Below are positions 6,984-17,100 of a stretch of 33,346 bases of DNA, one piece after another. Location of the stretch: positions 1 through 33,346 of the forward strand of contig JASJHQ010000028.1 of the NCBI GenBank assembly GCA_037625715.1, in the 5' to 3' direction. Positions within the stretch are counted from its first letter, which is position 1; each line of letters begins with the position of its first letter. This DNA is from JABAYQ01 sp018608925 (lineage in GTDB: Bacteria > Bacteroidota > Bacteroidia > Flavobacteriales > UBA7312). The position numbers and the translations under genes are program-made. The notes beneath the pieces were generated by a model. It was not told the origin of the DNA, did not search any database, and was given only the letters and a program-made list of their open reading frames with translations.

Positions 6984-9403
6984 ATAGGATCAACATCAAT
7001 AATAACTCTAACAGACTTGTAACTTGACTGCTGATTTAGCCAAGAAACCAAATTCAAAAGATGTAATTTAACTTTAGAGTTAGAAGAATTACCATCAATC
7101 TTAAGTAAGATATTCTTTAAATATTTGTTTTTAACTCTAGAAACAAGCGGATATTCGGGACCTAACACATTGGACCCAAAAGATTTTTTCAACGCAATAG
7201 CAAGGTCTCTTGCGGCCTGATTTGTTATGTCATTATTTCGGTGTGATACAGTAATTTGAATAAGCTTAAAAAATGGGGGGTAATCAAAAAGCTTTCTTTC
7301 AGCAAGCTGAGAATTATACATTTTCAAAAAATCAGAATTTTTAACTGCATCTATAATTTCATGATCGGCCGAATAGGTTTGAACAATTACCTTACCCTGT
7401 TTATCTTTTCTACCAGCTCTTCCCGAAACTTGAACCATTAAATCAAATGACCTTTCATGAGAACGAAAATCTGGGAAATTTAACATGTTATCAGCGTTAA
7501 TAACCCCAACAATACTAACGTTATCAAAATCAAGTCCTTTAGTAACCATTTGGGTACCTATTAAGATATCTATATTATGGTTTTCAAAATTTGTAATTAT
7601 ATCTTGATGGCTATTTTTTTTAGATGTAGTATCTAAATCCATTCGCTTAATTCTGGCATCGGGCATAAGAGCACTTAACTCCTCCTCTATTTTTTCTGTA
7701 CCCATACCTTTTACGCTAATCTCTGTACCGCCACAAGTTTGACAATTAGAAACTTGTGCATGAGAATATCCACAATAATGGCATTTTAAAAGATTGGAAT
7801 GTTTGTGATAAGTTAAACTTACGTCGCAACTCTTACATTGAGCCGTCCAGCCACAATCTTTGCAAATACTAACCGGAGCGAAACCTCTCCTATTTTGAAA
7901 AATTATAATCTGTTCTTTTTTATCTAAAGCTTTACGTATTTCATCTAATAATTGATCGGAAAAATTTGATTTCAATAATTTTCGGTGCCTCAAATATTTC
8001 AAATCAATTATTTCAACCTCTGGCAATTTCACATTATTAAATCGAGTATGAAGCTCTACTAAAGAATACTTATTATTCTTTGCATTATAATAAGATTCTA
8101 TTGAAGGGGTTGCTGATCCAAACAGAACCTTAGCACCACTTAATTTAGCCAGAACAACCGAACAATCTCTTGCATGGTATCTTGGGTTAGGATTGTATTG
8201 CTTGAAAGAATTTTCATGCTCTTCATCAACAATAATTAAGCCTAAGTTTTGAAAAGGTAAAAACAAAGATGACCTTGTCCCGATTATCACAGAAAACCTT
8301 TTACCCTGGCTTAGATCACTCCAAACCTCTAACCTTTCGTGATTATTGTATTTAGAATGATATACCCCTACACTGTCTCCAAAGTACAAACGAAGACGGT
8401 TTATGATCTGAGCAGTAAGAGCAATCTCAGGTAATAAATATAAAACCTGTTTGTTTCTAGAAAGAGCTTCTTGAATTAACTTAATGTAAATTTCAGTTTT
8501 ACCACTAGCAGTTACTCCATGAAGTAAAACAACATCTTTGTCTACAAACCCTTCATTAATTTGATCGTAAGCTAAAGTCTGCTTATCACTTAAATTTAAA
8601 GTACTTTTATTTTCAAGATTAAATTCTTCAATTCTGTTAATCTCCTGATCAAAAACGTTAATCAACTTCTTAGACTCTAAAGATTTTAAAGAAGTATAAG
8701 AACAAGCCGTTTCAGACATTAATGTTTTTAAAAGTACCTTTTCTTGAGGATCAGCAACGTATATTTTAGAAAGATAATGTAGAACTTCAATCTGTTTTTT
8801 TGCATTTTTCAAAGAAGAATAATCAATCTCATGAGACAACAGTTCTACAAATCGAACAGATTTAGGTTTGAATTTTTCATTTAACTCTTCATGCACTTCT
8901 ATTACTTGACGGTTTAACAATTCGTTTAAAACTGGAAAAATATTTTTAGTTTCAAGTATAGATTCAATTTCTTTTAAATTAAGCTTTTCTGATAATTGGA
9001 GTGCTTCAAAAACCAAATATTCTTGGTCACTTAATTCATCTTGAGAAAAATCAGAATGAGTAGAAACAAATATAGTTTCACTAGAAAGCTTTAGAAAAGA
9101 TGGTAACGCAACATTCATTACTTCTCCTAAAGAACAACAATAGTAATCCGCTATCCATTTCCAGAGTTTTAATTGAGTGTTGTTTATTATAGGTCTAAAG
9201 TCTACAACATCAATTATTGGTTTAACAATGTAACCCTCAGGCTGAACATTGTGTACTTTGTATACTATTGCTGTATATATTTTTTTCTTACCAAATTGGA
9301 CGACTACTCTATAGCCTGGTTCAATAGTTTGAAAGGAGTCCGGCACCTCAAAAGTATAGGTGTCAGAAAGGGGGAATGGTAATATTACATCGACAAAAAT
9401 CAC
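6980..9403 (-). CDS. priA: Primosomal replication restart helicase PriA
   Basis: Superfamily 2 DNA helicase that reloads the replisome at collapsed forks. The 807-residue product has the PriA order: an N-terminal 3'-DNA-binding domain beginning FVDVILPFPL, Walker A GVTASGKT at 296-303, the DEEH box at 393-396, and a zinc-binding insert of eight cysteines (C514, C517, C523, C526, C541, C544, C554, C557) within the helicase core. The C-terminal domain follows. The start codon is GTG at 9403, giving MIFVDVIL as expected for the family; no in-frame ATG fits better. It converges on the rluA-like gene, sharing four bases, and stands alone on its strand. Confidence 0.98.
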   Translation of the reverse strand: MIFVDVILPFPLSDTYTFEVPDSFQTIEPGYRVVVQFGKKKIYTAIVYKVHNVQPEGYIVKPIIDVVDFRPIINNTQLKLWKWIADYYCCSLGEVMNVALPSFLKLSSETIFVSTHSDFSQDELSDQEYLVFEALQLSEKLNLKEIESILETKNIFPVLNELLNRQVIEVHEELNEKFKPKSVRFVELLSHEIDYSSLKNAKKQIEVLHYLSKIYVADPQEKVLLKTLMSETACSYTSLKSLESKKLINVFDQEINRIEEFNLENKSTLNLSDKQTLAYDQINEGFVDKDVVLLHGVTASGKTEIYIKLIQEALSRNKQVLYLLPEIALTAQIINRLRLYFGDSVGVYHSKYNNHERLEVWSDLSQGKRFSVIIGTRSSLFLPFQNLGLIIVDEEHENSFKQYNPNPRYHARDCSVVLAKLSGAKVLFGSATPSIESYYNAKNNKYSLVELHTRFNNVKLPEVEIIDLKYLRHRKLLKSNFSDQLLDEIRKALDKKEQIIIFQNRRGFAPVSICKDCGWTAQCKSCDVSLTYHKHSNLLKCHYCGYSHAQVSNCQTCGGTEISVKGMGTEKIEEELSALMPDARIKRMDLDTTSKKNSHQDIITNFENHNIDILIGTQMVTKGLDFDNVSIVGVINADNMLNFPDFRSHERSFDLMVQVSGRAGRKDKQGKVIVQTYSADHEIIDAVKNSDFLKMYNSQLAERKLFDYPPFFKLIQITVSHRNNDITNQAARDLAIALKKSFGSNVLGPEYPLVSRVKNKYLKNILLKIDGNSSNSKVKLHLLNLVSWLNQQSSYKSVRVIIDVDPI

Positions 9404-9469
9404 TTCAACAAAGATTTAAAAAGCAATTCAAACAAAATGTAATAAACAAAGAAACTTTTTAACAGAATA

Positions 9470-11782
9470 TTATTTGATGACAATTACATTACCTGACTTT
9501 GTAACTAATTGACCATCTCTTCCAAATGCTTTCAAAACATAAGAATAAGTTCCTACAGGAACGATAGATCCATTAAAAGATCCATCCCACGAATTGGTAA
9601 TATCGTTAGAGTAAAACATTTGTTTTCCCCAACGATTAAATAAGGAGATTTCAAAATCAATAATATTGTTTCCCTGAATTACAAACAACTCGTTTTCATC
9701 ATCTGCATTAGGTGAGAATGAGTTAGGAGCAAAGATTTGTAAATCACAACCAACTTCTAACAAAAGGGAATCCATTTCATTACAGTTGTTTGGATATGAA
9801 TAAGTTAACCAATGTTTACCAACACCTGCATAGATTGGATTAAACATTCCAGTGTTATCTAAGCCGTTACCATACCAAAGACCACCTTCATTTAAAGACT
9901 CAATCTGGAACGATGGATGAATAGGACAAACTATAGTATCAATATAAGTTAGTATTTGTGGGTCTTTGTAAGGTTTGAAAGCAACTAATGCTTCTCCTAA
10001 ATTACGCTCAGACCTACAACCATTAATATCTTCAACATACTGAACGCTATATAATGCTGCATCCGTTGCGTACATAGTAAAGATATTAGACTCTAAATTA
10101 TCATAAACAACATTATAATCTCCATTATTCAATGCTAAGCTATAAGGAATGTTTGCATCTATTTCTATTTCAATTAAGCTACTGTCTCCTAAGCATAAAA
10201 TATCACCACCTAATATTTTTGAAGATGGCAAAGAGTTTGTATCAATAATAGCCTGGCCCTCAACTGTTCCAATGCAATTAGCATCGGAAACCTCCATCAT
10301 ATCGTAAGAGCCATTAAAAATAGAAATATCGACCATATTAAAATACTGACTCTCTTGAAAAAATTGTTGGTTTTCGCTCTGATACATGAAACTAAACGGA
10401 GGCGAACCAGTAAAGACAAAGTCTAATGGAACTCCTGAGTTAGAGCCTGCACAAATAGTACCACCACCAGAAAGTGTTGCTGTTGGCCTATCAACACCAA
10501 CAACTGTAATCTGATCTTGAGCAGAACAATTGTTATCATCTGTAATGTCTAAAGTATATGTACCTGCAGGTACAGAAATCGAAGCCGAAGACTCACCCGT
10601 ACTCCAGGAATAAGTAAACGGAGCATTTCCACCAACTGATTGTATACTTAAATCAACCTCATCTCCTAAGCATACTGATAAATCATCTCCAATTTCTAAT
10701 GAAACGGTGTTAATAACCTCAACATGAAAAGTATCAGATAATATAGCGCAATTTGCATCACTAGTTACCTCAACAATGTAATCTCCTGTTCCAACAGTAA
10801 TAGATTGAGTAGTAGCACCATTATTCCATGAATAAGTATAATTTCCGGGTTCACTTGGCTCAGCAGTAAACGTAACTTCTTCTCCACATCCTACCTCAAT
10901 GTAAGAACTATCTTGACCAGCATTATTAACAATATTTAATTCTGGTGATGTAAAACTATTTTCTTCTAAAAAAACATAAGAAGACAAACCACCATCAGAC
11001 CCATCAGCAATTGCTAAACGAATGTGGTATAACTCACCACACTGAACAGTAGCTTCAGCAGTTATAACAGTTGTAAAACCGTCTGCATCAGCAACAGTTT
11101 CTAATCCTTGGTTATTAACAAAGAAACCAGGGTTTACTGTAGCATTTACAGATGAAATTGTAACAGGCAACTCAGGGTTTGATCCAGGTATTACAGCAAT
11201 ATTAACAGATCCGTCAGGAAAACCTGCGGGACTAGAATATGGACCAGTAATTCCAGGCCCAGATAAGAAAAATCCGAAAACATCATTATAGGCAGAGTTT
11301 TCGAAAGCAAAATATTCTTGAGAGCCAAAAACATACTTAAATGACAACTGCTCACTAGTTGGAATAAAATCAAATTCTAAAACAGCCACATCGTTTATGC
11401 TATTAACAGTAAAAGTCTGACCTATCAATGCAGGCACAGAATTAGCTACATTTAATAAATCTGGATCAGTAACATCAGGCACAACATCTACAAAGTCTCC
11501 AAAACCAGCGAAGTCAGGATCTAAAATACTAATATCACCAGTAGACATTACAATACCGCTAGATAAACCTAAATTAGAGTTAGAACCGTCAAAATACCCT
11601 ATCTGAATAGAATCTCCCATATAAGAATGATTGGAAGCAACTACACCACCACCTAATAAAATATCATCAATTAAAAGAATTGGATTATCGTTTGGAGTGT
11701 TATTATCAACTGTTAATTGAGCATTTGCTTGATTAAAACAAATAACATTAAACAGAATAAAAAAGGTTAAGAATCTATTCAT
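9470..11782 (-). CDS. Choice-of-anchor L protein with type B T9SS sorting domain (paralog 1)
   Basis: Predicted secreted surface protein of 770 residues. A signal peptide (cleavage near the AQANAQ-like region, about residue 21) precedes a choice-of-anchor L domain at about 35-280, recognised by FGSQEYFAFENSAYNDVFGF, GPYSSPAGFPDGS and CGELYHIRLAIADGSD. Beta-sandwich units at about 285-430 repeat the pattern YSWN/SWSTG, then TYTL and DDNNCS. The last roughly 90 residues, from CDLQIFAPNSFSPNADDEN, are the gliding-motility-associated (type B) sorting domain with FNRWGKQ and WDGSFNG. It is last of three tandem paralogs; a 73-base gap upstream holds a TATTTTTG (11844-11837) that could be a weak -7 box. 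Function is not known; adhesion is an inference. Confidence 0.85.
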   Translation of the reverse strand: MNRFLTFFILFNVICFNQANAQLTVDNNTPNDNPILLIDDILLGGGVVASNHSYMGDSIQIGYFDGSNSNLGLSSGIVMSTGDISILDPDFAGFGDFVDVVPDVTDPDLLNVANSVPALIGQTFTVNSINDVAVLEFDFIPTSEQLSFKYVFGSQEYFAFENSAYNDVFGFFLSGPGITGPYSSPAGFPDGSVNIAVIPGSNPELPVTISSVNATVNPGFFVNNQGLETVADADGFTTVITAEATVQCGELYHIRLAIADGSDGGLSSYVFLEENSFTSPELNIVNNAGQDSSYIEVGCGEEVTFTAEPSEPGNYTYSWNNGATTQSITVGTGDYIVEVTSDANCAILSDTFHVEVINTVSLEIGDDLSVCLGDEVDLSIQSVGGNAPFTYSWSTGESSASISVPAGTYTLDITDDNNCSAQDQITVVGVDRPTATLSGGGTICAGSNSGVPLDFVFTGSPPFSFMYQSENQQFFQESQYFNMVDISIFNGSYDMMEVSDANCIGTVEGQAIIDTNSLPSSKILGGDILCLGDSSLIEIEIDANIPYSLALNNGDYNVVYDNLESNIFTMYATDAALYSVQYVEDINGCRSERNLGEALVAFKPYKDPQILTYIDTIVCPIHPSFQIESLNEGGLWYGNGLDNTGMFNPIYAGVGKHWLTYSYPNNCNEMDSLLLEVGCDLQIFAPNSFSPNADDENELFVIQGNNIIDFEISLFNRWGKQMFYSNDITNSWDGSFNGSIVPVGTYSYVLKAFGRDGQLVTKSGNVIVIK

Positions 11783-11855
11783 TATTTTTATAGTACAATG
11801 AATCTGCTATTAAGGCACACTCATAAGGTTATACAACAAAAATATAATACTTTTT

Positions 11856-14177
11856 TTAATAAATCACACTAACTGTACCTATTTTATTATAAAACTTAGC
11901 ATTCTTAGCGTAAAAATTGGCCATGTAAGTATAATCTCCTAGAGGAACTAGCCTTCCTTTGAACGTTCCATCCCACAAAAGTGTAATGTCATTAGTAGAA
12001 TATATAAGAGAACCCCATCTATCAAAAATATCTAAACTAAATTCTAAAACATTATTACTTTGAGGCCTGAAAGCATCATTAATACCATCTCCATTTGGAG
12101 TAAATACATCAGGAAAAAATATGTTGTAATCACAGCCAACAGTAAACAAAACGGAATCACCTTCATTACAATTTTCAGGATAAGTATAATAAATATACCC
12201 TTCTCCTTTAATAGCATTTGCCGGAACAAACAATCCATCTGTAGTAATTCCTTTTCCACTCCAGGTACCACCTTCTAAATCAGAAAATAGCTCAATTGCT
12301 GAGTCAACTTGACAAAAAGCCGTTTGAATCGGAGAAATTATGTTTGGCTCATTAAGAGCTTTATAAGTTACATGTGCAGAACCATGGTTTATGTCTGACT
12401 TGCAACCATTTTCATCTTCAATATAGGCTGTATATAATGCTGTGTCTTTAATTGATAATCGAAAAGGATTCATAGACACATCTTCGATAACAACATTGTA
12501 AAATTGATTAGTTATAGTGATGTCGTAAGGAGGTGTTCTTCCATCGACATTAACTTCTAATATAGCATCCTCTCCAAAACAAATTTCTTTATTTCCTGAT
12601 ATAGAACTTGAAAAAGAAGGAAGTTTATTAATCTTTCCTTCACCATTAAAGTTCCCAGAACATAAATTATCTTTAAACTGAAATATAGAATAAACGCCTA
12701 CTTCATCAACAACTTTGTAAAAGCTAGAAAGGTTTGTTGTATCAATAAATTGATTTTGATATAAACCATAATTAACTATGAATGGTGGTTCTCCAGTAAA
12801 CTGAAAATTCATTGTAAGTTCATCATCCGAATCAAAACATTGAGAAATCTCTCCTAATAAGTTCGCACTAGGTCTTATTAATTCACTAATAGTAACACTA
12901 TCGATAGCAGAACAATCGTTAGCGTCTGTTAAAGTTAAATGATAAGTTCCCGAACTAACTGTAATCTCTTCATTAGCATATCCATTTGACCAATAGTAAT
13001 TGTAAGGAGGAGTTCCCGAAATAATAGTATCAACTTTTAAAAGAATATTATCACCACTACATACTTTTAGGTCATCTTCTAAACTAAAAGATGGTTGATT
13101 GTTATACCTTACTTTTATAGTGTCTATCGAACTAAACGAACAATTCTGATCGTTTGTTATTGTTACCCAATAGTCCCCTTCAGAAACACTAATACTTTGA
13201 GTAGTATCTCCAGTATTCCAATTAAAATCATAGCCTTGTAAATAAGGAAGCTGAACAATTAGATCAACATTAGAATTACAAGGAATTTCTAAATCCGTTA
13301 GTAACTGACCATCAAGACTATTAGAAACTAAAACTTCAGGAGAATTAAAACTATTTGAACTTAAAAAAATAAATGAAGAAAGAGCGCCATCAGTACCATC
13401 AGCAATTGCTAGTCTAATATGATAGGTTTCACCACACTGAACCAAAGCTCGCGCCTCTATAGGGGTTGTAAATCCTCTTACTGACGCAACTGTTGTAAAC
13501 CCTTGGTTAGTTACAAAAAAACTGGAATTTAAAAAACTATTTACAGATGAAACCGTAATTGGTAATTCTGGCGAAGACTCAGGAACAACTGCAATATTAA
13601 CAGAGCCATTAGGAAAACCAGTCGGACTAGAGTAAGGACCAACTATTCCAGGACCAGAAATAAAGAAGCCAAACACATCGTTAAAGGCAGTATTTTCAAA
13701 TAAAAAATATTCAGATGAACCAAAGATATAGTCGAATGACAAAGTATCGCTAGAGGCTACGAAATCGAACTCTAAAACTGCTACATCATTAATGCTATTA
13801 ACAACAAAACTCTCACCAATTAATCCTGGAACAGAATTTGCTACAGCCAATAAATCAGGATCCTGAACTACAGGGGATACGTTTATAAAACCAGTAAAAG
13901 CAGTGAAATTAGGATCTAAACTTCTAATATCGCCAGTTCCAATAACCACTACTGAAGAAATACCTAAATTAGAACTACTGGCATCAAAGGTTCCCACTTG
14001 TATAGAATCACCCATGTAAGAGAAATTAGAGGCTACTACACCAACACCCAATAAGACTTCATCAACCAAGAATTGAGAGTCATCAAACTGGCCTCCAATG
14101 TTAATTGAAACTTGTGATTTCGTTGTTTTTAAAAATATAAATGTTAAGGTTATGAAAAGTAATAAATACTTATTCAT
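11856..14177 (-). CDS. Choice-of-anchor L protein with type B T9SS sorting domain (paralog 2)
   Basis: A 773-residue paralog of the gene downstream with the same plan: signal peptide (about residues 1-21), choice-of-anchor L domain at about 30-280 (FGSSEYFLFENTAFNDVFGF, GPYSSPTGFPNGS, CGETYHIRLAIADGTD), two or three beta-sandwich units with alternating NWNTGDT and YWSNGY motifs, and a type B sorting domain from CDYNIFFPDVFTPNGDGIND. The latter carries the family hallmarks FTPNGDG, DRWG and WDGTFKG. Its ATG overlaps the stop of the 1632-residue gene by eight bases, so the two are very likely in one transcript with coupled translation. Its anchor L domain is the most divergent of the three. The role is unknown beyond T9SS export. 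Confidence 0.85.
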   Translation of the reverse strand: MNKYLLLFITLTFIFLKTTKSQVSINIGGQFDDSQFLVDEVLLGVGVVASNFSYMGDSIQVGTFDASSSNLGISSVVVIGTGDIRSLDPNFTAFTGFINVSPVVQDPDLLAVANSVPGLIGESFVVNSINDVAVLEFDFVASSDTLSFDYIFGSSEYFLFENTAFNDVFGFFISGPGIVGPYSSPTGFPNGSVNIAVVPESSPELPITVSSVNSFLNSSFFVTNQGFTTVASVRGFTTPIEARALVQCGETYHIRLAIADGTDGALSSFIFLSSNSFNSPEVLVSNSLDGQLLTDLEIPCNSNVDLIVQLPYLQGYDFNWNTGDTTQSISVSEGDYWVTITNDQNCSFSSIDTIKVRYNNQPSFSLEDDLKVCSGDNILLKVDTIISGTPPYNYYWSNGYANEEITVSSGTYHLTLTDANDCSAIDSVTISELIRPSANLLGEISQCFDSDDELTMNFQFTGEPPFIVNYGLYQNQFIDTTNLSSFYKVVDEVGVYSIFQFKDNLCSGNFNGEGKINKLPSFSSSISGNKEICFGEDAILEVNVDGRTPPYDITITNQFYNVVIEDVSMNPFRLSIKDTALYTAYIEDENGCKSDINHGSAHVTYKALNEPNIISPIQTAFCQVDSAIELFSDLEGGTWSGKGITTDGLFVPANAIKGEGYIYYTYPENCNEGDSVLFTVGCDYNIFFPDVFTPNGDGINDAFRPQSNNVLEFSLDIFDRWGSLIYSTNDITLLWDGTFKGRLVPLGDYTYMANFYAKNAKFYNKIGTVSVIY

Positions 14178-17100
14178 AAATAATTAATTTAGTTTTTTGG
14201 TTTTTAAAATTTGACTTTAAGTTGATTGTATATAAGCCTGAAGCAAGATTTTCTCTATTAACAACAAGTCTGTTTGTAAACATTTTGCTCATCAACACCC
14301 TTCCTCTTGAGTCTACTAATGTAAACTCAACTTCGCTAGAAGAACTCAGCGCCTCAATAGTTAAAAAGTTCTTCATTGGATTTGGGAAGATATTGAAACT
14401 ATTTTCGATTTCTTCATCAAGACCTACTGATGCAGCGTTGTAATCCAATGTCATTACACCTTGACATCCATTATCATCCGTTGCTACTAAAGTATATGCT
14501 CCATTCTGTGTTGGATTAAAACTAGAACCAAGACTTTCCTGATTACCAAAGTATAACCATTCATAGGTATATGGCGGTGTTCCTCCACTAGCAGAACCAT
14601 TGAAAGGAATAGAATTCACATTAAAAAAGGCATTTACTGACGATGGCTCTTCAACATCAAAATCAGCGCTAAACTGACAAGAATTAGCATCAGTTATAAT
14701 AACCGAATAAGAACCAGCACTTATATTTAAAGGATCCTGACCTTGCCAATCAATACTATATGGCTCTTGCCCCCCACTTATATCAATTGATACTATTCCA
14801 TCATCTCCATTGTTACAACTCACTGATGTAACGCTTGCATCAACCACTATAGGTAATGGCTCGGAAATTTCAAAATCAAAGTTAGTTATACATCCATCTG
14901 AATTAGTAACAGACAAGCTATAAACACCTGCAGACAAAGAACTTAAGTTATTAGTTTGCATTCCATTTGACCAATTGAATTGCATTCCTTGCTCATTAAT
15001 GGCTTGTACCGAAACATAACCAGAGCTTGCTCCATTACAAACTATATCAACAATCTCAGCTGAAACAATTGTTGGTGAAGGCTGATTTATCATTAATTCT
15101 TGTGAGATAGTATTGCATTCACCATAATTAGCAAGCAAGGTTACAATCCCAGCTGTTAAATCAGATTCGAGTCCTGTAGAAAAGAAATCACCATCAATAT
15201 ACCAACTATAATTAAATAATGAATTAGGATTTAAAACCGATGCTGAAGCACCAGTATCACCATAACAGCTAATGTTATTGTTATACGAATTCAGATCAAT
15301 AGAAGACATTACATTGTATCCTGAAACTATCTCAACAGGAATAGGCAGACCATTACCACTATTACTAGCATTGCAACCTTTTTCATCAACAATTTCAAAT
15401 TGATAGAAGCCACTGCATAAATCAGAGGCTAGCATAGACGAATTAGCTGAAGTTACACTATCAATTAAGTTATTGTTTAAATCAGTCCATTGATAATGAT
15501 AATCACCAGTTCCTCCAGAAATATTAATTGTGATTTGGCCATCGCAGGAAGACACATCTCCTGAGCAGCTTTCATCATTATCTTTCATTACATCAAATAA
15601 TAATTGATTTGGTTGAGTAATCATTGTTTGATCAGTTAATGAGCATCCGTTTACATCCGTAACCACTACACTTGTAACACCAGCGGGAAGAGTAGACTTT
15701 AAAAAGGATTCTGTATTCATTACATATTGCTCACTTCCACTTGGCCAATTAAAATTATATACAAATGGACCAAATCCTCCTTCAATTGATACTATCGCCT
15801 GACCCGAGTTATCTTCAAAGCAATTTAAAGGAGTAGAATCCATTTCTGACTCAAATGTGGTAACTAATGGAATTTCTATTAGCATTGAATCTAAACAACC
15901 ATTATCATCTTCTACATAAGCAACATAATTGCCAGAAACATAATCAACTAACATAGAAGTTTGATTTCCTTCATTCCAAGAAAACTGATATTCGCTATTT
16001 GTGTTTAAATAACCTCCAACAGCAATTACAGAAGCACTTCCAGTTGCAATATTTTCACAATAAGCAGGGATTAACTCACTTGTGTCAATTTTTAATTCTT
16101 CTGGCTCTGCTACAAATACAAATCCGTTAGAAGTACAATTGTTATAATCAGTTACTATTAGTTCGTAAGGCAACTGTGATGTAGCTAGGTTGAAAATATT
16201 TGGAGAGTTGAAACCTACAGACTGTCCTTGTAACAACCAAGAATAAGTATAAGAACCATTTAAAAATGGTGTTCCACCAATAATTGTTGAAGAAATTTGA
16301 CCAGTAGAATCTCCGTTGCAAAGAACGTTCGTAGAATTCAACATTACCCTAAGGTTTGCAGGCTGATCAACTAAAACAGTATCAATCACTTTACATCCTA
16401 AATCATCTTCGGTTATTACCCAGTAATTTCCATAGGAAAGTCCGAAAACAGCATTTTGTTGATTTTGATTAGACCATAAGTAAGATAAGTTACCAGTACC
16501 TCCTGAAGCAATAATTGATGCACTTCCGTCTGAGTATCCAAAACAATTATTAGTTGTTGAAGAAGTATTAGTAAATATTTCTGGGTTTTCTAAAACAGAA
16601 ACAGAATCGGTCAACTGACATCCTGAGGCATCAGTTACTACTACCGAGTAATCTCCTGAAAATAATTCTTCTGCGTTTGGAGTTACATGACCACTACTCC
16701 AGTTATAAAAGTAAGGTTGACTTCCTCCTGAGGCTACTACCAAAGCAGATCCAGAGGCAACACCATAACAACTAGCTAAAGAAGATGTAGATTGTATGCT
16801 TAAAGGCTGAGATGGGGAGTTAATTGTAAATTCATAATAATATAAGCAGTCATTCTCATCTGTAATTTCAAGTTGGTATTGACCAGCACCTAAATTAAAT
16901 AAACTAGAAGTATTTGCCCCACCATAATTAGTCCAATTAAATTCATATGGCGAATTTCCACCACCCATAATATTCACATTAATAATTCCATCTTGAGCGC
17001 CATAACAACTAACATCTGAAGTTTCAATATTAAGATTCAGGTTATTTGGTTCTTCAACAACAACCTGATCAGTTGCTTCACACTCATTATCATCAGTAAC